This document shows positions 33,398 to 42,879 of a stretch of DNA of 64,000 bases, in pieces. Position 1 is the stretch's first letter. Each line of letters begins with the position of its first letter. Position numbers and translations under genes: made by a program. The notes below the pieces were generated by a model, which was not told the origin of the DNA, made no database searches, and saw only the letters and a list, made by a program, of their open reading frames with translations. Location: the NCBI GenBank assembly GCA_026936335.1, contig JAPMXV010000033.1:62001-126000 (forward strand). Direction: 5' to 3'. This stretch comes from Mantamonas sphyraenae (Eukaryota > CRuMs > Mantamonadidae).

Positions 33398-34643
33398 ATG
33401 GCGTTGGACACGGGTGTGATTGCCCTGTTGATTCTGGTGGTGGTGTTGATTGCCATCCTGGCGTACCTGGGACGGCAGATCTTGTCGTCGGCGTCGGCCG
33501 AGGGTGAAGCTGGCACGGGCGAGGGAGTGGACGCAGACGAACCCCATGGCCAGGACGAGGACGAGGACACAGGTGTGGTGGCCGGTGGGGCACGACGAAA
33601 CCGTGGTGCAATGGGCAGGCTGCGAAGACGCGGCGCTGGAGGGCGAGGAGGTGGAGGCGAGGTGGACGACGGCGTGCCTGGGGACGGGGATGAGGATGAG
33701 GATGGGGACGGAGAGGGCGCAGGAATGGGTGGTCACAAGCTGGGGGCCAAGAAGCTGAAGCGGCTGGAAAAGAAGGCAGCCAAGCGGGAGATGCGTGAGG
33801 TGAGTGAAGTGGGGGCGGCGGAATGCAACGTCAGCAGGCGAGTTTGGGACAGAGACTGACGCGTGCCGCGGGCGACACACAGTACATGGAGCAGCAAAAG
33901 GAAGAAAGGGCACGCAGGGAAAAGGAGGAGGACGAACGGGCTGCAGAAGAGCGTCGGCTGGAGCAGGAACGGGAAGCCGCCGAGGCTGCCGAACGCGAGA
34001 AGCGCAGGCAAGAGAAACTGAAGAAGGAAGAGGAGGAATACCAAAAGTGGAAGCAGTTTATGACCACGGAAGGCTCTGGCAACCAGGCTGAGGAGCAAGA
34101 AGACGAGAGTGGTCTGCTGCAGCGGTTTATTGACTACGTAGAGGTAGGTGTTGGGAGTGCAAACACACAGGCAAGCGCGTGCACGGATACAATGCCCTGA
34201 AATGCTGACACCGTTGGTACGCATCCATGTGTGTCCACCACACCTTGTCTCCTCACACACTCTCGAACGGTTTTGCACACGTGCAGAAACACAAGGTGGT
34301 CATCTTGGAGGAATTGGCAGCCGAGTTTAAGCTGCGCACGCCGGACGTGGTGTCGCGGCTGGAGGATCTGGAGTCCATGGGACGCATTACAGGAGTGTTT
34401 GACGACCGTGGCAAGTTCATCTACATCACAGAGGAGGAGATGGAGCGTGTGGCAGAGTACGTGGAGAAACGGGGCCGTGTGAGCATCGCCGAGATTGCAA
34501 GCGAGTCGAACAAGCTGATTTCGCTGAAGCCGAAGAAGAAGAAGAAGCGACGAAAGAAGAAAAAGACGGAGGAGGGAACGGCGGGCGAGGGAGGAAGCAG
34601 CAGCAGCAGTGGGGCAGCCGCCGATGCTGGCAGCAGTCAATGA
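33398..34643 (+). CDS. DDRGK1: DDRGK domain protein 1 (UFBP1), UFM1 pathway
   Basis: DDRGK1 anchors the UFL1/CDK5RAP3 UFM1 ligase at the ER surface, where ribosomal UFMylation serves ER-phagy and quality control. Exons 33398-33799, 33883-34143 and 34287-34643, all phase 0; 339 residues (human 314). An N-terminal signal anchor (TGVIALLILVVVLIAILAYL) is followed by an acidic Gly/Asp linker and a long charged coiled coil (REMREYMEQQKEERARREKE). The C-terminal winged-helix region contains the name-giving motif in GVFDDRGKFIYITEEEM. The C-terminus adds a Lys-rich (KPKKKKKRRKKKK) and poly-Ser tail that is not usual in animal DDRGK1. The gene lies 101 bp after RSPH9. Confidence 0.94.
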
Positions 34644-34773
34644 GGAGAGCATGGGGTGAATTGGAGGGGGCATGCAAACAAAAGAAACCCACATCAACGC
34701 TTTTGTCCATCCATGATTGTGACGGTGGTGTTTGCAGGTGGAGAGGTGCAGCACCGCTAGCGGGGCCATCGAA

Positions 34774-34798
34774 ACACACACACACACACACACACACA
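34774..34798 (+). repeat. (CA)n microsatellite immediately before the PSMA3 start codon
   Basis: A run of about 12 CA units ends one base before the A of the PSMA3 ATG, so it lies in the 5' UTR or core promoter. Confidence 0.85.
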
Positions 34799-34799
34799 G

Positions 34800-36021
34800 A
34801 TGACCAGCCTGGGAACGGGAGTAAGTGGCATGCAACATAGTCATGTGTAGGAAAGGGGACGCATGGGGCTGACACGATGGATGTACACACTTGCCGTCCT
34901 CCTCCTCCTCAGTACGATCTTTCTGCGTCGCAGTACTCGCCGGACGGACGCGTCTTCCAGGTGGAGTATGCCAGCAAGGCAGCTGATAGCAGCGGGTAGG
35001 TTGCACAGAGAGAAGAAGAAGAAGTGAGAGAGAGTGTGTGTGGTGACTTGCACCTCCCCCGAGCTTCTTCCAATCCCTCACACTGACTCGCTTGGCGGAA
35101 ACCACAGAACGGCAGTGGGCGTGCGCTGCATCGACGGCGTCGTTCTGGGCGTGGAGAAGATTGTGCAGTCCAAGATGCTTGTGGAGGGGTCGAACCGCAG
35201 GGTGTTTACGGTCGACCGCCATGTGGGCATGGTGGGTTTTCCAAAGGGGGGACCCTTTGCGCCGGAAGAGGGTTTTTTGGCATTCCGGCAGAGGCGAGTG
35301 GAGGCAAGAGAGACTGACACCGTTTCACACATGGATGGCACAACGTCCACACACCACCACCCAGGCTGTGTCTGGACTGCTGGCAGACGCTCGACAGCTG
35401 GTGAACGAGGCGCGCGACGAGGCGGCCAAGTACCGAGGCTTCTACAAGGAGGAGATCCCGGGCAAGGTGCTCAACTCACGCGTGTCCAACCATGTGCAGA
35501 TGTACACGTTGCACTCGTACACTCGTCCCTATGGCTGCTCGGCCCTCATTGCCTCGTACGACTGGAAGGGTCCTTCCCTGTACATGGTCGACCCGGCTGC
35601 CGTGTCTTACGTGCGTTTGTTTCTCCGTCCACACACACTGCGCTGGATCCATTGCCGGACACTAACCTCTATCACCTCTGGTTCTCAATGCCACCACTGC
35701 TGCACACACACACAGGGCTACTTTGCGTGCGCCATCGGAAAGGGCAAGAGCGCAGCAAAGGCCGAGCTGGAGAAGCTGGACTTTGAGGAACTGACGGTGG
35801 AGCAGGGTGTAAAGGAGGTGACTCGCATCATCGAAATGGTGCATGACGACATCAAGGACAAGGATTACGAGCTGGAACTGTCGTGGGTGTGTGACGCCAG
35901 CAAGCGTCGTCACCAGTTTGTGCCAGACGACATCAAGAAGGCGGCCCAAGAGTACGCCGCCGAAGCCCTCAAGGAGGACGACTCGGACGAAGACACTTCG
36001 TCAGACGAGGACAGCGATTGA
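34800..36021 (+). CDS. PSMA3: 20S proteasome subunit alpha-7 (PSMA3)
   Basis: This is an alpha-ring subunit of the 20S proteasome. Five exons: 34800-34820, 34913-34995, 35108-35231, 35365-35610, 35716-36021; 259 residues (human 255). The first coding exon is only 21 nt (MTSLGTG). The N-terminal signature [20 protein letters not shown], which gates the ring, spans exon 2. Later landmarks are [78 protein letters not shown] and [13 protein letters not shown], ending in an acidic Asp/Glu/Ser tail. All five exons join cleanly. As in alpha subunits generally, no catalytic Thr is present. The stop is 59 bp from the convergent neighbour's stop. Confidence 0.96.
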
Positions 36022-36080
36022 TTGAGTGTTTTGTTGGTGCAGTGAAACAGCTGCATTGCCTCTCTGTTCCCCCATTGCCC

Positions 36081-37535
36081 TCAGCGGCGCGATCGCTTGT
36101 AGTCTTGTTCGTCGTAGCGGTCGTAGCGATCAGAATGGTCGCTGCTGCTACTGCTGCTTCGGTGATGTTGCTGATGATGATGATGATGATGATGATGATC
36201 GCGTTCGTAGGGATCGCCTGCCTCGTATCGCTCCTCAAACTGCTCTCGGTTGCGCTTGGGCGGCGCAACAGTGCCATTTGCAGCGGCCACATCCTCTGGA
36301 TTGCACCCAAAGCAGCCACAGACGCGGCAGCCATCGCGTGGGATTTGACTACGACGCACGCGAGAGGGCACCTGGCAGTGACACGCGCGTCCTGTGCGTG
36401 AAAACGCCTTCATGCACTCGCGGCAGCAGCCACGGTCCATCTCCATGCCTCCTGGACGTCCCACCTTGCCCTGTTGCTGTGGCGAAGGCGAACGAGGAGG
36501 AGGTGGCGACCGGCTGCTGCGTCGCCCTGCATAGTCGCGCAGATCGCGGTCGTCGCGGCCTCGCGACGACGACGACGACGACGACGTTTCGTATGCAGGC
36601 ACCGCTGCAGGCACGGGGCTTGATCCACGCCTGCTGCTGCCTGCGTCGTAGCTGTCTCGTGCAGGCAGAGGCGAGTAACGGCGTGTGTCTCGCTCTTCTT
36701 CGTAGTAAGGGTCACTTCGGCTTCCGCCGCTGCTGCTGCTACTCGTCGACGAGCCCGTGTACGCGTCGTACCGGTCATACCCGCCTCGGTCCCTGTCGCG
36801 CGAGTCGTCACGTTCGTAGCGAGAGGCAGATGCACTGTGTCGGTCCAGCCTGCTTTCGTAGTACGGCTCACGCTGCTGCGATTCACGCGCAGGCGGAGGC
36901 GGCGGCGAGCGGCCGCGTGACGGCGCATAGCTGTCGTAGCGTCCCCCGCCCATCACACTGCTCCTGCTGCCTCCGTCGCGTCCGTCGCGTGTGTCTCGTC
37001 CGTCGCGTCCGCTGTGGCTGGTGTGACTGCTGCTTCCGCCTCGTCCCATGCGTGCAAGGGAGCCAACAAAGTTGTTGCGTGTGCCAAACATAAAGCGCGT
37101 TTCCCCGTCTGCGTACCGTTTGCGCTGGTCCACCGGGTTGCAGCCCATGCACCCGCACGACCGGCAGCCCAACGATCCCAGGTCCGAACGCCGTTCGCTG
37201 TTTGGGATGCAACACACGCAGTTGCGTCCCTTCTTCCTGTGTGCCGCCAAACAACGTCGGCAGCACACATTCTCTTCCGTCGACTCCTCGCCCACCATTG
37301 GCCGTTCGCCCTTTTCCTCCTCCTCCTCCTCCTCCGCCTCACTCGACTCTTTTCCCTTCCCTTCCTCCTTCTCCTCCCCCTTCTCCTCCGTCTCTGCCTC
37401 CTTGCTACTCGTCTCCTGCATGTCCCCGTCTTCCTGGCCCACCTCTACGATCTCCTGCTCTCCTTCCTGCCCTTCCTCCTCGCGCTCCTGCTGCTCCTCC
37501 TTCACCTGTTCTTCTTCCTGCTTCTGCTCAGACAT
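36081..37535 (-). CDS. Unknown protein with two Cys-rich GCxxCGCxGCNP modules and an RS/RD-rich centre
   Basis: Single exon, 484 residues. The first ~115 residues are almost all Glu/Gln/Lys. Cys module A follows: CCRRC...GRNCVCC...RRS...GCRSCGCMGCNP. The long middle is rich in Arg, Ser, Asp, Tyr and Gly (SGRDGRDTRDGRDGG; SRYERDDSRDRDRGGYDRY; RSPPPPRSP), as in SR-type RNA-binding proteins. Cys module B repeats the pattern: CCREC...GRACHCQVP...RRS...GCRVCGCFGCNP. The end has His8 (nt 36172-36199), a Ser run and a basic KRSRR. The modules have about ten Cys each with matched spacing, so metal binding is likely, but I know no named family. Start: the first ATG of the frame (MSEQKQEEEQ). Confidence 0.75.
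   Translation of the reverse strand: MSEQKQEEEQVKEEQQEREEEGQEGEQEIVEVGQEDGDMQETSSKEAETEEKGEEKEEGKGKESSEAEEEEEEEKGERPMVGEESTEENVCCRRCLAAHRKKGRNCVCCIPNSERRSDLGSLGCRSCGCMGCNPVDQRKRYADGETRFMFGTRNNFVGSLARMGRGGSSSHTSHSGRDGRDTRDGRDGGSRSSVMGGGRYDSYAPSRGRSPPPPPARESQQREPYYESRLDRHSASASRYERDDSRDRDRGGYDRYDAYTGSSTSSSSSGGSRSDPYYEEERDTRRYSPLPARDSYDAGSSRRGSSPVPAAVPAYETSSSSSSSRGRDDRDLRDYAGRRSSRSPPPPRSPSPQQQGKVGRPGGMEMDRGCCRECMKAFSRTGRACHCQVPSRVRRSQIPRDGCRVCGCFGCNPEDVAAANGTVAPPKRNREQFEERYEAGDPYERDHHHHHHHHQQHHRSSSSSSDHSDRYDRYDEQDYKRSRR
36172..36199 (+). repeat. (ATG)n trinucleotide repeat encoding poly-His on minus
   Basis: Nine TGA/ATG units on plus read as CAT codons on minus and give the HHHHHHHH run in the Cys-rich protein. 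Confidence 0.9.
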
Positions 37536-38381
37536 TGGTTGCTTCCTTCTGCGCTGTGTGCCGCCGACGCTCCATCCAACCAAAAAACTCTCTTACCTCG
37601 CAAGGTCAGTCTCCAACAATCGCCACCCCCACTTTCCTGCCCCAGCCTCCCACCACATCCCTGCTTGTCCCAAACATCCATCTCGTCGTTGCACGTCCTC
37701 TGCATTTGCCTTTCCCATCGTCGCATCCTTCCGCATTGCCTTTGTCCGGTCGTGTTTCTGTGGTTCTTCCCGCCCTTGGCATGTTTTCCAATCCCTCCCG
37801 CCCGCCCCATCGGCGTTCTTTCTCTTTGCCAGGCACTCCACGACACTCGTGTTTGCCGCTTGCATGGCCCACCGCACACCATCGTCTCCCTCTGTGCCCC
37901 ATCCAACCCGTTCCTGCCGCTTTGGGAGCCGCATGCCCGTTGCGTTTTTTTTTTTTGAGCGCGTTTGTTGTTTCGAACGACAGGCCTTCGTTGGCGGCTT
38001 GTTCTCTGTGCCATGACATTGCATGCTCCCCATGAAGGTTGCCACTCGGCCACTGCATGATATGTGCAACCTCGTTGGATGCCTCCCGCTCTCTCTCTTG
38101 GACGCGTGCGCGTCTATCCAGAGTGACACCCGTTGCTCGTCCAGGATCTTTCGCAACAACCTCCCCACGCCTCTGCACTCCCACCCCTCTCCACCTCCCC
38201 TCTTTCCCCCGCAGCCCCACCCCATGCACACACACACGCTCTCCACGCCCCTTGCTCTATCTCAAGTTCTCCACATCGTCCCGCCCATGCCCATCGTATT
38301 CTCTCGCCCAATCTGCTGACACACCGCCTTTCCTGTTCTGGAACGTGCAACGCGCCAACCAATCCTCGCTCCTCCGCAGCT
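37536..38381. other. 846-bp divergent intergenic region
   Basis: This is the largest gene-free stretch of the window. It lies between the starts of the Cys-rich protein (minus) and the two-helix surface protein (plus). The plus strand is strongly pyrimidine-rich, with a T12 tract at about 37945-37956 and many CCCTCC/CCATCC words near 38160-38225. Open frames exist on both strands, but their composition looks random and none has a recognisable product. It probably holds the strong promoter of the gene at 38382. Confidence 0.5.
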
Positions 38382-41300
38382 ATGAGCGCCTTTGATGTGC
38401 ATCCGCTTGTTCGCAAGCTTGATGGTGTCGGAGAGAAGCGTGAAAGTGACCCGGGAGACAAGATCAAGACGCTCCGTATGTTGTACCTGTCCACAGGTTG
38501 CTTTTCCCATCCCCCGCAAAATTCGGCTGACATCGCTCACCCCGTTTCCTTCCCTCCTTCCCTCCTTCCCTCCTTCCCTCCTTCCCTCCTCCTCACAGCC
38601 GGCGCTGTCTGCACCACCGTGTGGCGCATCATCTTCCTTGTGCTGATCATCATCAACGCAATCAAGCTCGCTTCGGGCACCAAGATCATTGTGGCCGGCC
38701 AAGCCGCCGTCTACAACATCAAGCCGGGCGTCGAGGGCAAGCAGCTCGACTTCCCGGCCATGGACTGGAAGATGGTCAACAGCATCACCTTCTACGAGGC
38801 CAACGCCATCCCTTCCATCCAACGCTTCGATTTCGAAGACAACAACGGGTACAGTAAGCCGTACCAGACCTCGGGCGACCTCGTGCCGGTCGAGCGTTCC
38901 GTGTACCAGCGCTTCTCCGTGCCCATCAACACCTTTATCAGCCAGACGGCACCCATCCAGGCCCCGCGCGGTACCGAAGCTTCCTTCACCATGAACAACA
39001 TTGTCGAGGAGGCCGTCAACTTTAAGTTTGAAGAGACCCTCAAGATCTTCTACCTGCAGGCCAACGTCTTTGAGGCCACCTCGTACCTGTACAACCACAC
39101 CGCCTCTCTCTACGTGCGCTTCGACTCCACTCAGCTCGCTCGCATCAAGTCCTGCCAGCTCCAGGTGGTCATGGCCAACGAGATGGAGTTTGAGTACCTC
39201 CAGAGCCGCAACATGCTCCACGACCGTACCGTCCAGGTGCCCACCAACAACATCGGCATCAAGACCCTCGTCACCGAGGACAAGCTGTGGAACCGCGCCG
39301 GCTTCGACGCAAGCGACTACACCTACGTCGCCCCCACCAACATGCTGGAGTACAAGAAGACGTTCAGCTCCGCCGACATGGCCGGCATCAAGAACCGCGT
39401 GGGCTACAGCAGCAACCAGAACTTGGTCAACAAGAACGACACCGCCTTCCTCAACTGGCGCGTGGGCATCAACTACGTCAACAACTTTGTGCACACCTTC
39501 AACGAGTACAAGTGTGCCGACAAGTTCCTTGACAACAAGCTCAACCTGGGTCTGCGCACGGCCACCCCCATCTCGCAGTCTGCCACCTTCCTGCCTGTTG
39601 CCTCCTGTGGCGGCGCTGTCACCACCAACTGCCTCACGGCTGCCCAGCGCACCACCGCACAAAACTTCATCAACAACCGCGGCGGCTTCGACATGATCCT
39701 CACCGGCTGGCAGGGCATTGAGCGCGTGCGCGCCACTGCCCTCGTCACCAACGGTATCACCATCACTCGTGATGCGACCAACCCGATCAACTTTGCCGCC
39801 GACTTCAAGGTCTCCGACTACGAGAGCTTCAGCGCACCGCCCACCGCCCCGCAGGACTGGACGTGCACGGAGGACAAGTTTGGCGCCGGCGACGGCTGCG
39901 ACTGCAACTGCGGCGCCTTTGACCCCGATTGCTTGTACCAGAACCCCGGTGAGCCTACCAAGGGCTGCCCGGAGAACGAGTTCTGCACCTTCAACCGCGA
40001 GTGTGCTTCCGTGCGCTTCAGCCGCTTCCCGGGCAACGGCACGTACACCACCACCATGTACATCTCGGAGCCCTGCTCGCGCATCTACAAGCCCGGAGAG
40101 ATGGAGACCACCGGCTTTGTTGGCCGCGAGTCCATCCTGGCCACCGGCACTAACGTGGGCAACTGCCCGCCCTGCCCCGGTGACACCATCTACAACGGCA
40201 TCCCGCAGCGCACCGAGAACGGACGTGTCGTGTGCAACTACGCCGCCCAGGGTGTGGTCAACGGCCTCGTCGACGGCCCCGCTTGGGGTGCCGCCACCGG
40301 TTCCATCACCACCAACATCCGCGTCGGCAAGGCTGCTGGCTTCCCCACAAGCTTCTCGGGCTTTGGTTCGCGCATCTCGCTGACCCTGTCCGCAGGCCTG
40401 CCGCACCAGCAGCAGGCCGAGCTCTTGTCGGCCTCGCCCAAGGCCAACAACGGTCTGCAGAGCATCACCTTTGAGATCCTCGGTGGCGGTGCCAACAGCA
40501 TCGACCCGCTGCAGCACGTTGCTCGCGCACGCGTGCGATCCTTCTTCGGCACCACCTCCACCTATGTGGTGGTGCAGCCCATCAACTGCCAGAGCTTCCC
40601 GGTCACTGGTCCGTACAACGTGCGTTCCAACAACCCGGAGGTCAGCTTCCAGGTGGCCGGCGTGCAGAACAAGCAGGGTGGTGGCGGCTCGTGCCCCAAC
40701 CTCCAGCTCATCTCGCTGACCAAGCAGCCCACCTCGATCAACCCGGTGCAGTTCACCAACGCCAACGGCCCTCCCACCAGCAACGACAAGGGTCTCAAGG
40801 GCAAGACCACCGTCAAGGCCACCATGGGTGCCGCCGACAAGCTGCGCGTGCGCCTGCAGGAGTTCCCCCTGCGCTCCTGGACCGGCCTCAAGTTCCCCGT
40901 CACCGCACTGCTGTGGGGCACGGACAACAACTTCCAGAGCATGGAGCTGGTCACTGTCACAGGTGCCACCCGCAACTACAACTGGACCTGCCCCATCACC
41001 CAGTACAACACGGGCGATGGTTGCCACTGCAACTGCGGCGAGTACGATCCCGATTGCGGTGAGGCTCTCCTGGGACAGGGCGGATGCCCGCCTACCCAGG
41101 CCTGCAACGTGCAGGGCGTGTGCCAGACCTTTGCCAGCAACGCCGCCGTGCAGACGTACCGCCAGAACAACCAGCCCCCCGCCGAGCGTGACTCGTCCAT
41201 CGAGACACTGCAGCTGAGCGAGCCCGTGGGCACCTCCCACGAGGCCGGTGTCGTTGTCGAGACCTTCATCCAAGGCAACAACAACGACTCGTCGCTGCCC

Positions 41301-42587
41301 ATTGCCTACCTGTCGCCCGTGATCAAGCTGTCGCGCACCGACACCCCGTACGATCCCTCGCAGCGCTACAAGCAGCACACCTACGAGGACTTTGAGGCAC
41401 CCGAGCGTCTGGACATGGAAGCTGCCATCTTTGTTACGCCCGACCGCAAGCCGCTGACGGCCAACTCGCCCTTCCTGTGCCCCAAGCTCAACAGCAGCGG
41501 CTCTGTGTCGGGTGGCATTGAGGGCTACACGCTGTGGAGCCTGCAGAACCACACCATGGAGCTGAGCGACTGCAAGGTGACCAACCCGCCGCCCACGGAC
41601 TGCGTGGTGCAGTCGCAGCTGCCCAAGGGCAAGTTCCGCGCCAAGTGCGTGCGCGACATGCCGCCCACGGCCAAGATGGACTGGGTGCAGCGTATCCCCA
41701 TCAACGACGTGTGGACGTTCGACACCGCCAAGGCCTCCGTCACGGAGAAGGCCCAGTGGGTGGGTGGCGTCCAGGAGCCCGAGGTGAGCTTCGAGGTGCA
41801 GGACACCTTCTACTTTATGTTTGACCCCGATGCGGAGGAGGTCAACCGCAGGTTTGCCGCCAACGTCAAGACTGGAGGCGACACCAACCAGAACGACGTC
41901 ACGCGCTACTTCAGCGGTGCCCTGGACTACCGTTCCTTGGGCCAGGGCCAGCCGTCGGACCCCAACAACGACAAGACTGGCATCATCCCGGCCAACCCGC
42001 CCTACCTCAAGACGCAGCTGCACCTTGAGCTGCGCAGCGACGCGGTCAAGAGTGCCATGGACCGGGCACCCACCGACTGGCCCACCACCAAGGCTGGCCT
42101 GGAGGCTGTGTTCAAGAACTTCAAGGACACGCTGGTCAACTTCCAGTTCACCAACGTGGGTGGCGACACCGAGACGCAGACACTGCCCCTTACCCCTGGC
42201 TCCCTGTACACCCTGGAGGCGAGTGTGACCATCACGCCGCTGTACCAGACCGACGTCGTCGACAGCAAGACCATCGACTCGTGGAAGACGGTGATCACCG
42301 CCACGCGCGTGACCCAGACCCCGCTGGATTACTTCCGCCGCTCGCAGACCAAGGTCCGCTGGGTGCTCTCGCTCGACGACACCGTGTCGCAGCAGAAGGA
42401 GCGCTACGCCTACGATTTCAAGAACTTTGTCGACGGCTTTGGTTCCGCCCTCGGTATGATGGGTCTGGCCGTGGTCTTTGTCAAGCTGTACCAGAAGTTC
42501 CGCCCCGCCCCGGATGCCGAGCCCGAGAAGGACCAGACCGAGATGGACAACCTTGGTGGGAAGGAGAACGCCGCTGGCGAGCCTTAA
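38382..42587 (+). CDS. Unknown 1360-residue surface protein with a membrane helix at each end and two DGCxCxCG Cys modules
   Basis: Exons 38382-38475 and 38599-42587, phase-1 intron. The short N-terminus (~35 residues) is followed by helix 1 (VWRIIFLVLIIINAIKLASG). A ~1270-residue ectodomain holds many NxS/T sites and two copies of a Cys module: WTCTEDKFGAGDGCDCNCG plus FDPDC (~450), and WTCPITQYNTGDGCHCNCG plus YDPDC (~824), each followed by a GCP...C...C tail. Helix 2 (FGSALGMMGLAVVFVKLYQKF) lies 30-50 residues before a charged end. Two helices with both ends inside recall P2X, ENaC and similar channels, and GSALGMMGLA loosely resembles the P2X second helix, but the ectodomain is several times larger. 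Codons are strikingly C-ending, suggesting an abundant protein. No known family can be named with confidence. Confidence 0.85.
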   Translation: MSAFDVHPLVRKLDGVGEKRESDPGDKIKTLRMLYLSTGCFSHPPQNSADIAHPVSFPPSLLPSFPPSLLLTAGAVCTTVWRIIFLVLIIINAIKLASGTKIIVAGQAAVYNIKPGVEGKQLDFPAMDWKMVNSITFYEANAIPSIQRFDFEDNNGYSKPYQTSGDLVPVERSVYQRFSVPINTFISQTAPIQAPRGTEASFTMNNIVEEAVNFKFEETLKIFYLQANVFEATSYLYNHTASLYVRFDSTQLARIKSCQLQVVMANEMEFEYLQSRNMLHDRTVQVPTNNIGIKTLVTEDKLWNRAGFDASDYTYVAPTNMLEYKKTFSSADMAGIKNRVGYSSNQNLVNKNDTAFLNWRVGINYVNNFVHTFNEYKCADKFLDNKLNLGLRTATPISQSATFLPVASCGGAVTTNCLTAAQRTTAQNFINNRGGFDMILTGWQGIERVRATALVTNGITITRDATNPINFAADFKVSDYESFSAPPTAPQDWTCTEDKFGAGDGCDCNCGAFDPDCLYQNPGEPTKGCPENEFCTFNRECASVRFSRFPGNGTYTTTMYISEPCSRIYKPGEMETTGFVGRESILATGTNVGNCPPCPGDTIYNGIPQRTENGRVVCNYAAQGVVNGLVDGPAWGAATGSITTNIRVGKAAGFPTSFSGFGSRISLTLSAGLPHQQQAELLSASPKANNGLQSITFEILGGGANSIDPLQHVARARVRSFFGTTSTYVVVQPINCQSFPVTGPYNVRSNNPEVSFQVAGVQNKQGGGGSCPNLQLISLTKQPTSINPVQFTNANGPPTSNDKGLKGKTTVKATMGAADKLRVRLQEFPLRSWTGLKFPVTALLWGTDNNFQSMELVTVTGATRNYNWTCPITQYNTGDGCHCNCGEYDPDCGEALLGQGGCPPTQACNVQGVCQTFASNAAVQTYRQNNQPPAERDSSIETLQLSEPVGTSHEAGVVVETFIQGNNNDSSLPIAYLSPVIKLSRTDTPYDPSQRYKQHTYEDFEAPERLDMEAAIFVTPDRKPLTANSPFLCPKLNSSGSVSGGIEGYTLWSLQNHTMELSDCKVTNPPPTDCVVQSQLPKGKFRAKCVRDMPPTAKMDWVQRIPINDVWTFDTAKASVTEKAQWVGGVQEPEVSFEVQDTFYFMFDPDAEEVNRRFAANVKTGGDTNQNDVTRYFSGALDYRSLGQGQPSDPNNDKTGIIPANPPYLKTQLHLELRSDAVKSAMDRAPTDWPTTKAGLEAVFKNFKDTLVNFQFTNVGGDTETQTLPLTPGSLYTLEASVTITPLYQTDVVDSKTIDSWKTVITATRVTQTPLDYFRRSQTKVRWVLSLDDTVSQQKERYAYDFKNFVDGFGSALGMMGLAVVFVKLYQKFRPAPDAEPEKDQTEMDNLGGKENAAGEP
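38548..38590 (+). repeat. 8-bp tandem repeat (CCTTCCCT)n inside an intron
   Basis: About five copies of an 8-bp pyrimidine unit fill the end of the 123-bp intron of the surface-protein gene, just before ctcctcacag. It serves as a natural polypyrimidine tract. Confidence 0.9.
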
Positions 42588-42825
42588 ATTCGTGTGTGGT
42601 CGTCACGAAACACTCATCGATGTGTTTCGTGCAGCCACGAAAGGTCTGGAGCTGGCCGACGCCACAACAACCGCTCATCATGGCTGCTGTGTGGCGTCTG
42701 GAGCTCGACCGCAACGCCGACTCGATCCCCAACAATGCATCGTTCCATTCCTTTCTCCTGAAACCCTCCTTCACTCCTTTTCGTTTTCGTTTTCTGCCTG
42801 TGTGCACAGCCGGCTGACGCCAACA

Positions 42826-42879
42826 ATGGAATTCCACGTGATGACGCCAGAAGCGCCAGCACAAACCCCTGCAGAATGA
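42826..42879 (+). other. Possible 17-codon upstream reading frame overlapping the phosphatase start
   Basis: ATG at 42826 begins a short frame (MEFHVMTPEAPAQTPAE) whose stop TGA lies in ATGA shared with the start codon of the next gene. Such an arrangement could allow reinitiation control. It may also be chance 5' UTR sequence. Confidence 0.3.

Noticed and set aside
37593-38246. 217-residue minus-strand frame in the 846-bp divergent region
   Set aside because: Composition is random-looking and it overlaps equally long frames on the other strand; no domain is seen.
38262-42023. 1253-residue open frame on minus opposite the surface-protein gene
   Set aside because: It is the antisense shadow of a codon-biased gene; its Val/Gly/Leu/His-rich composition has no domain or start context.
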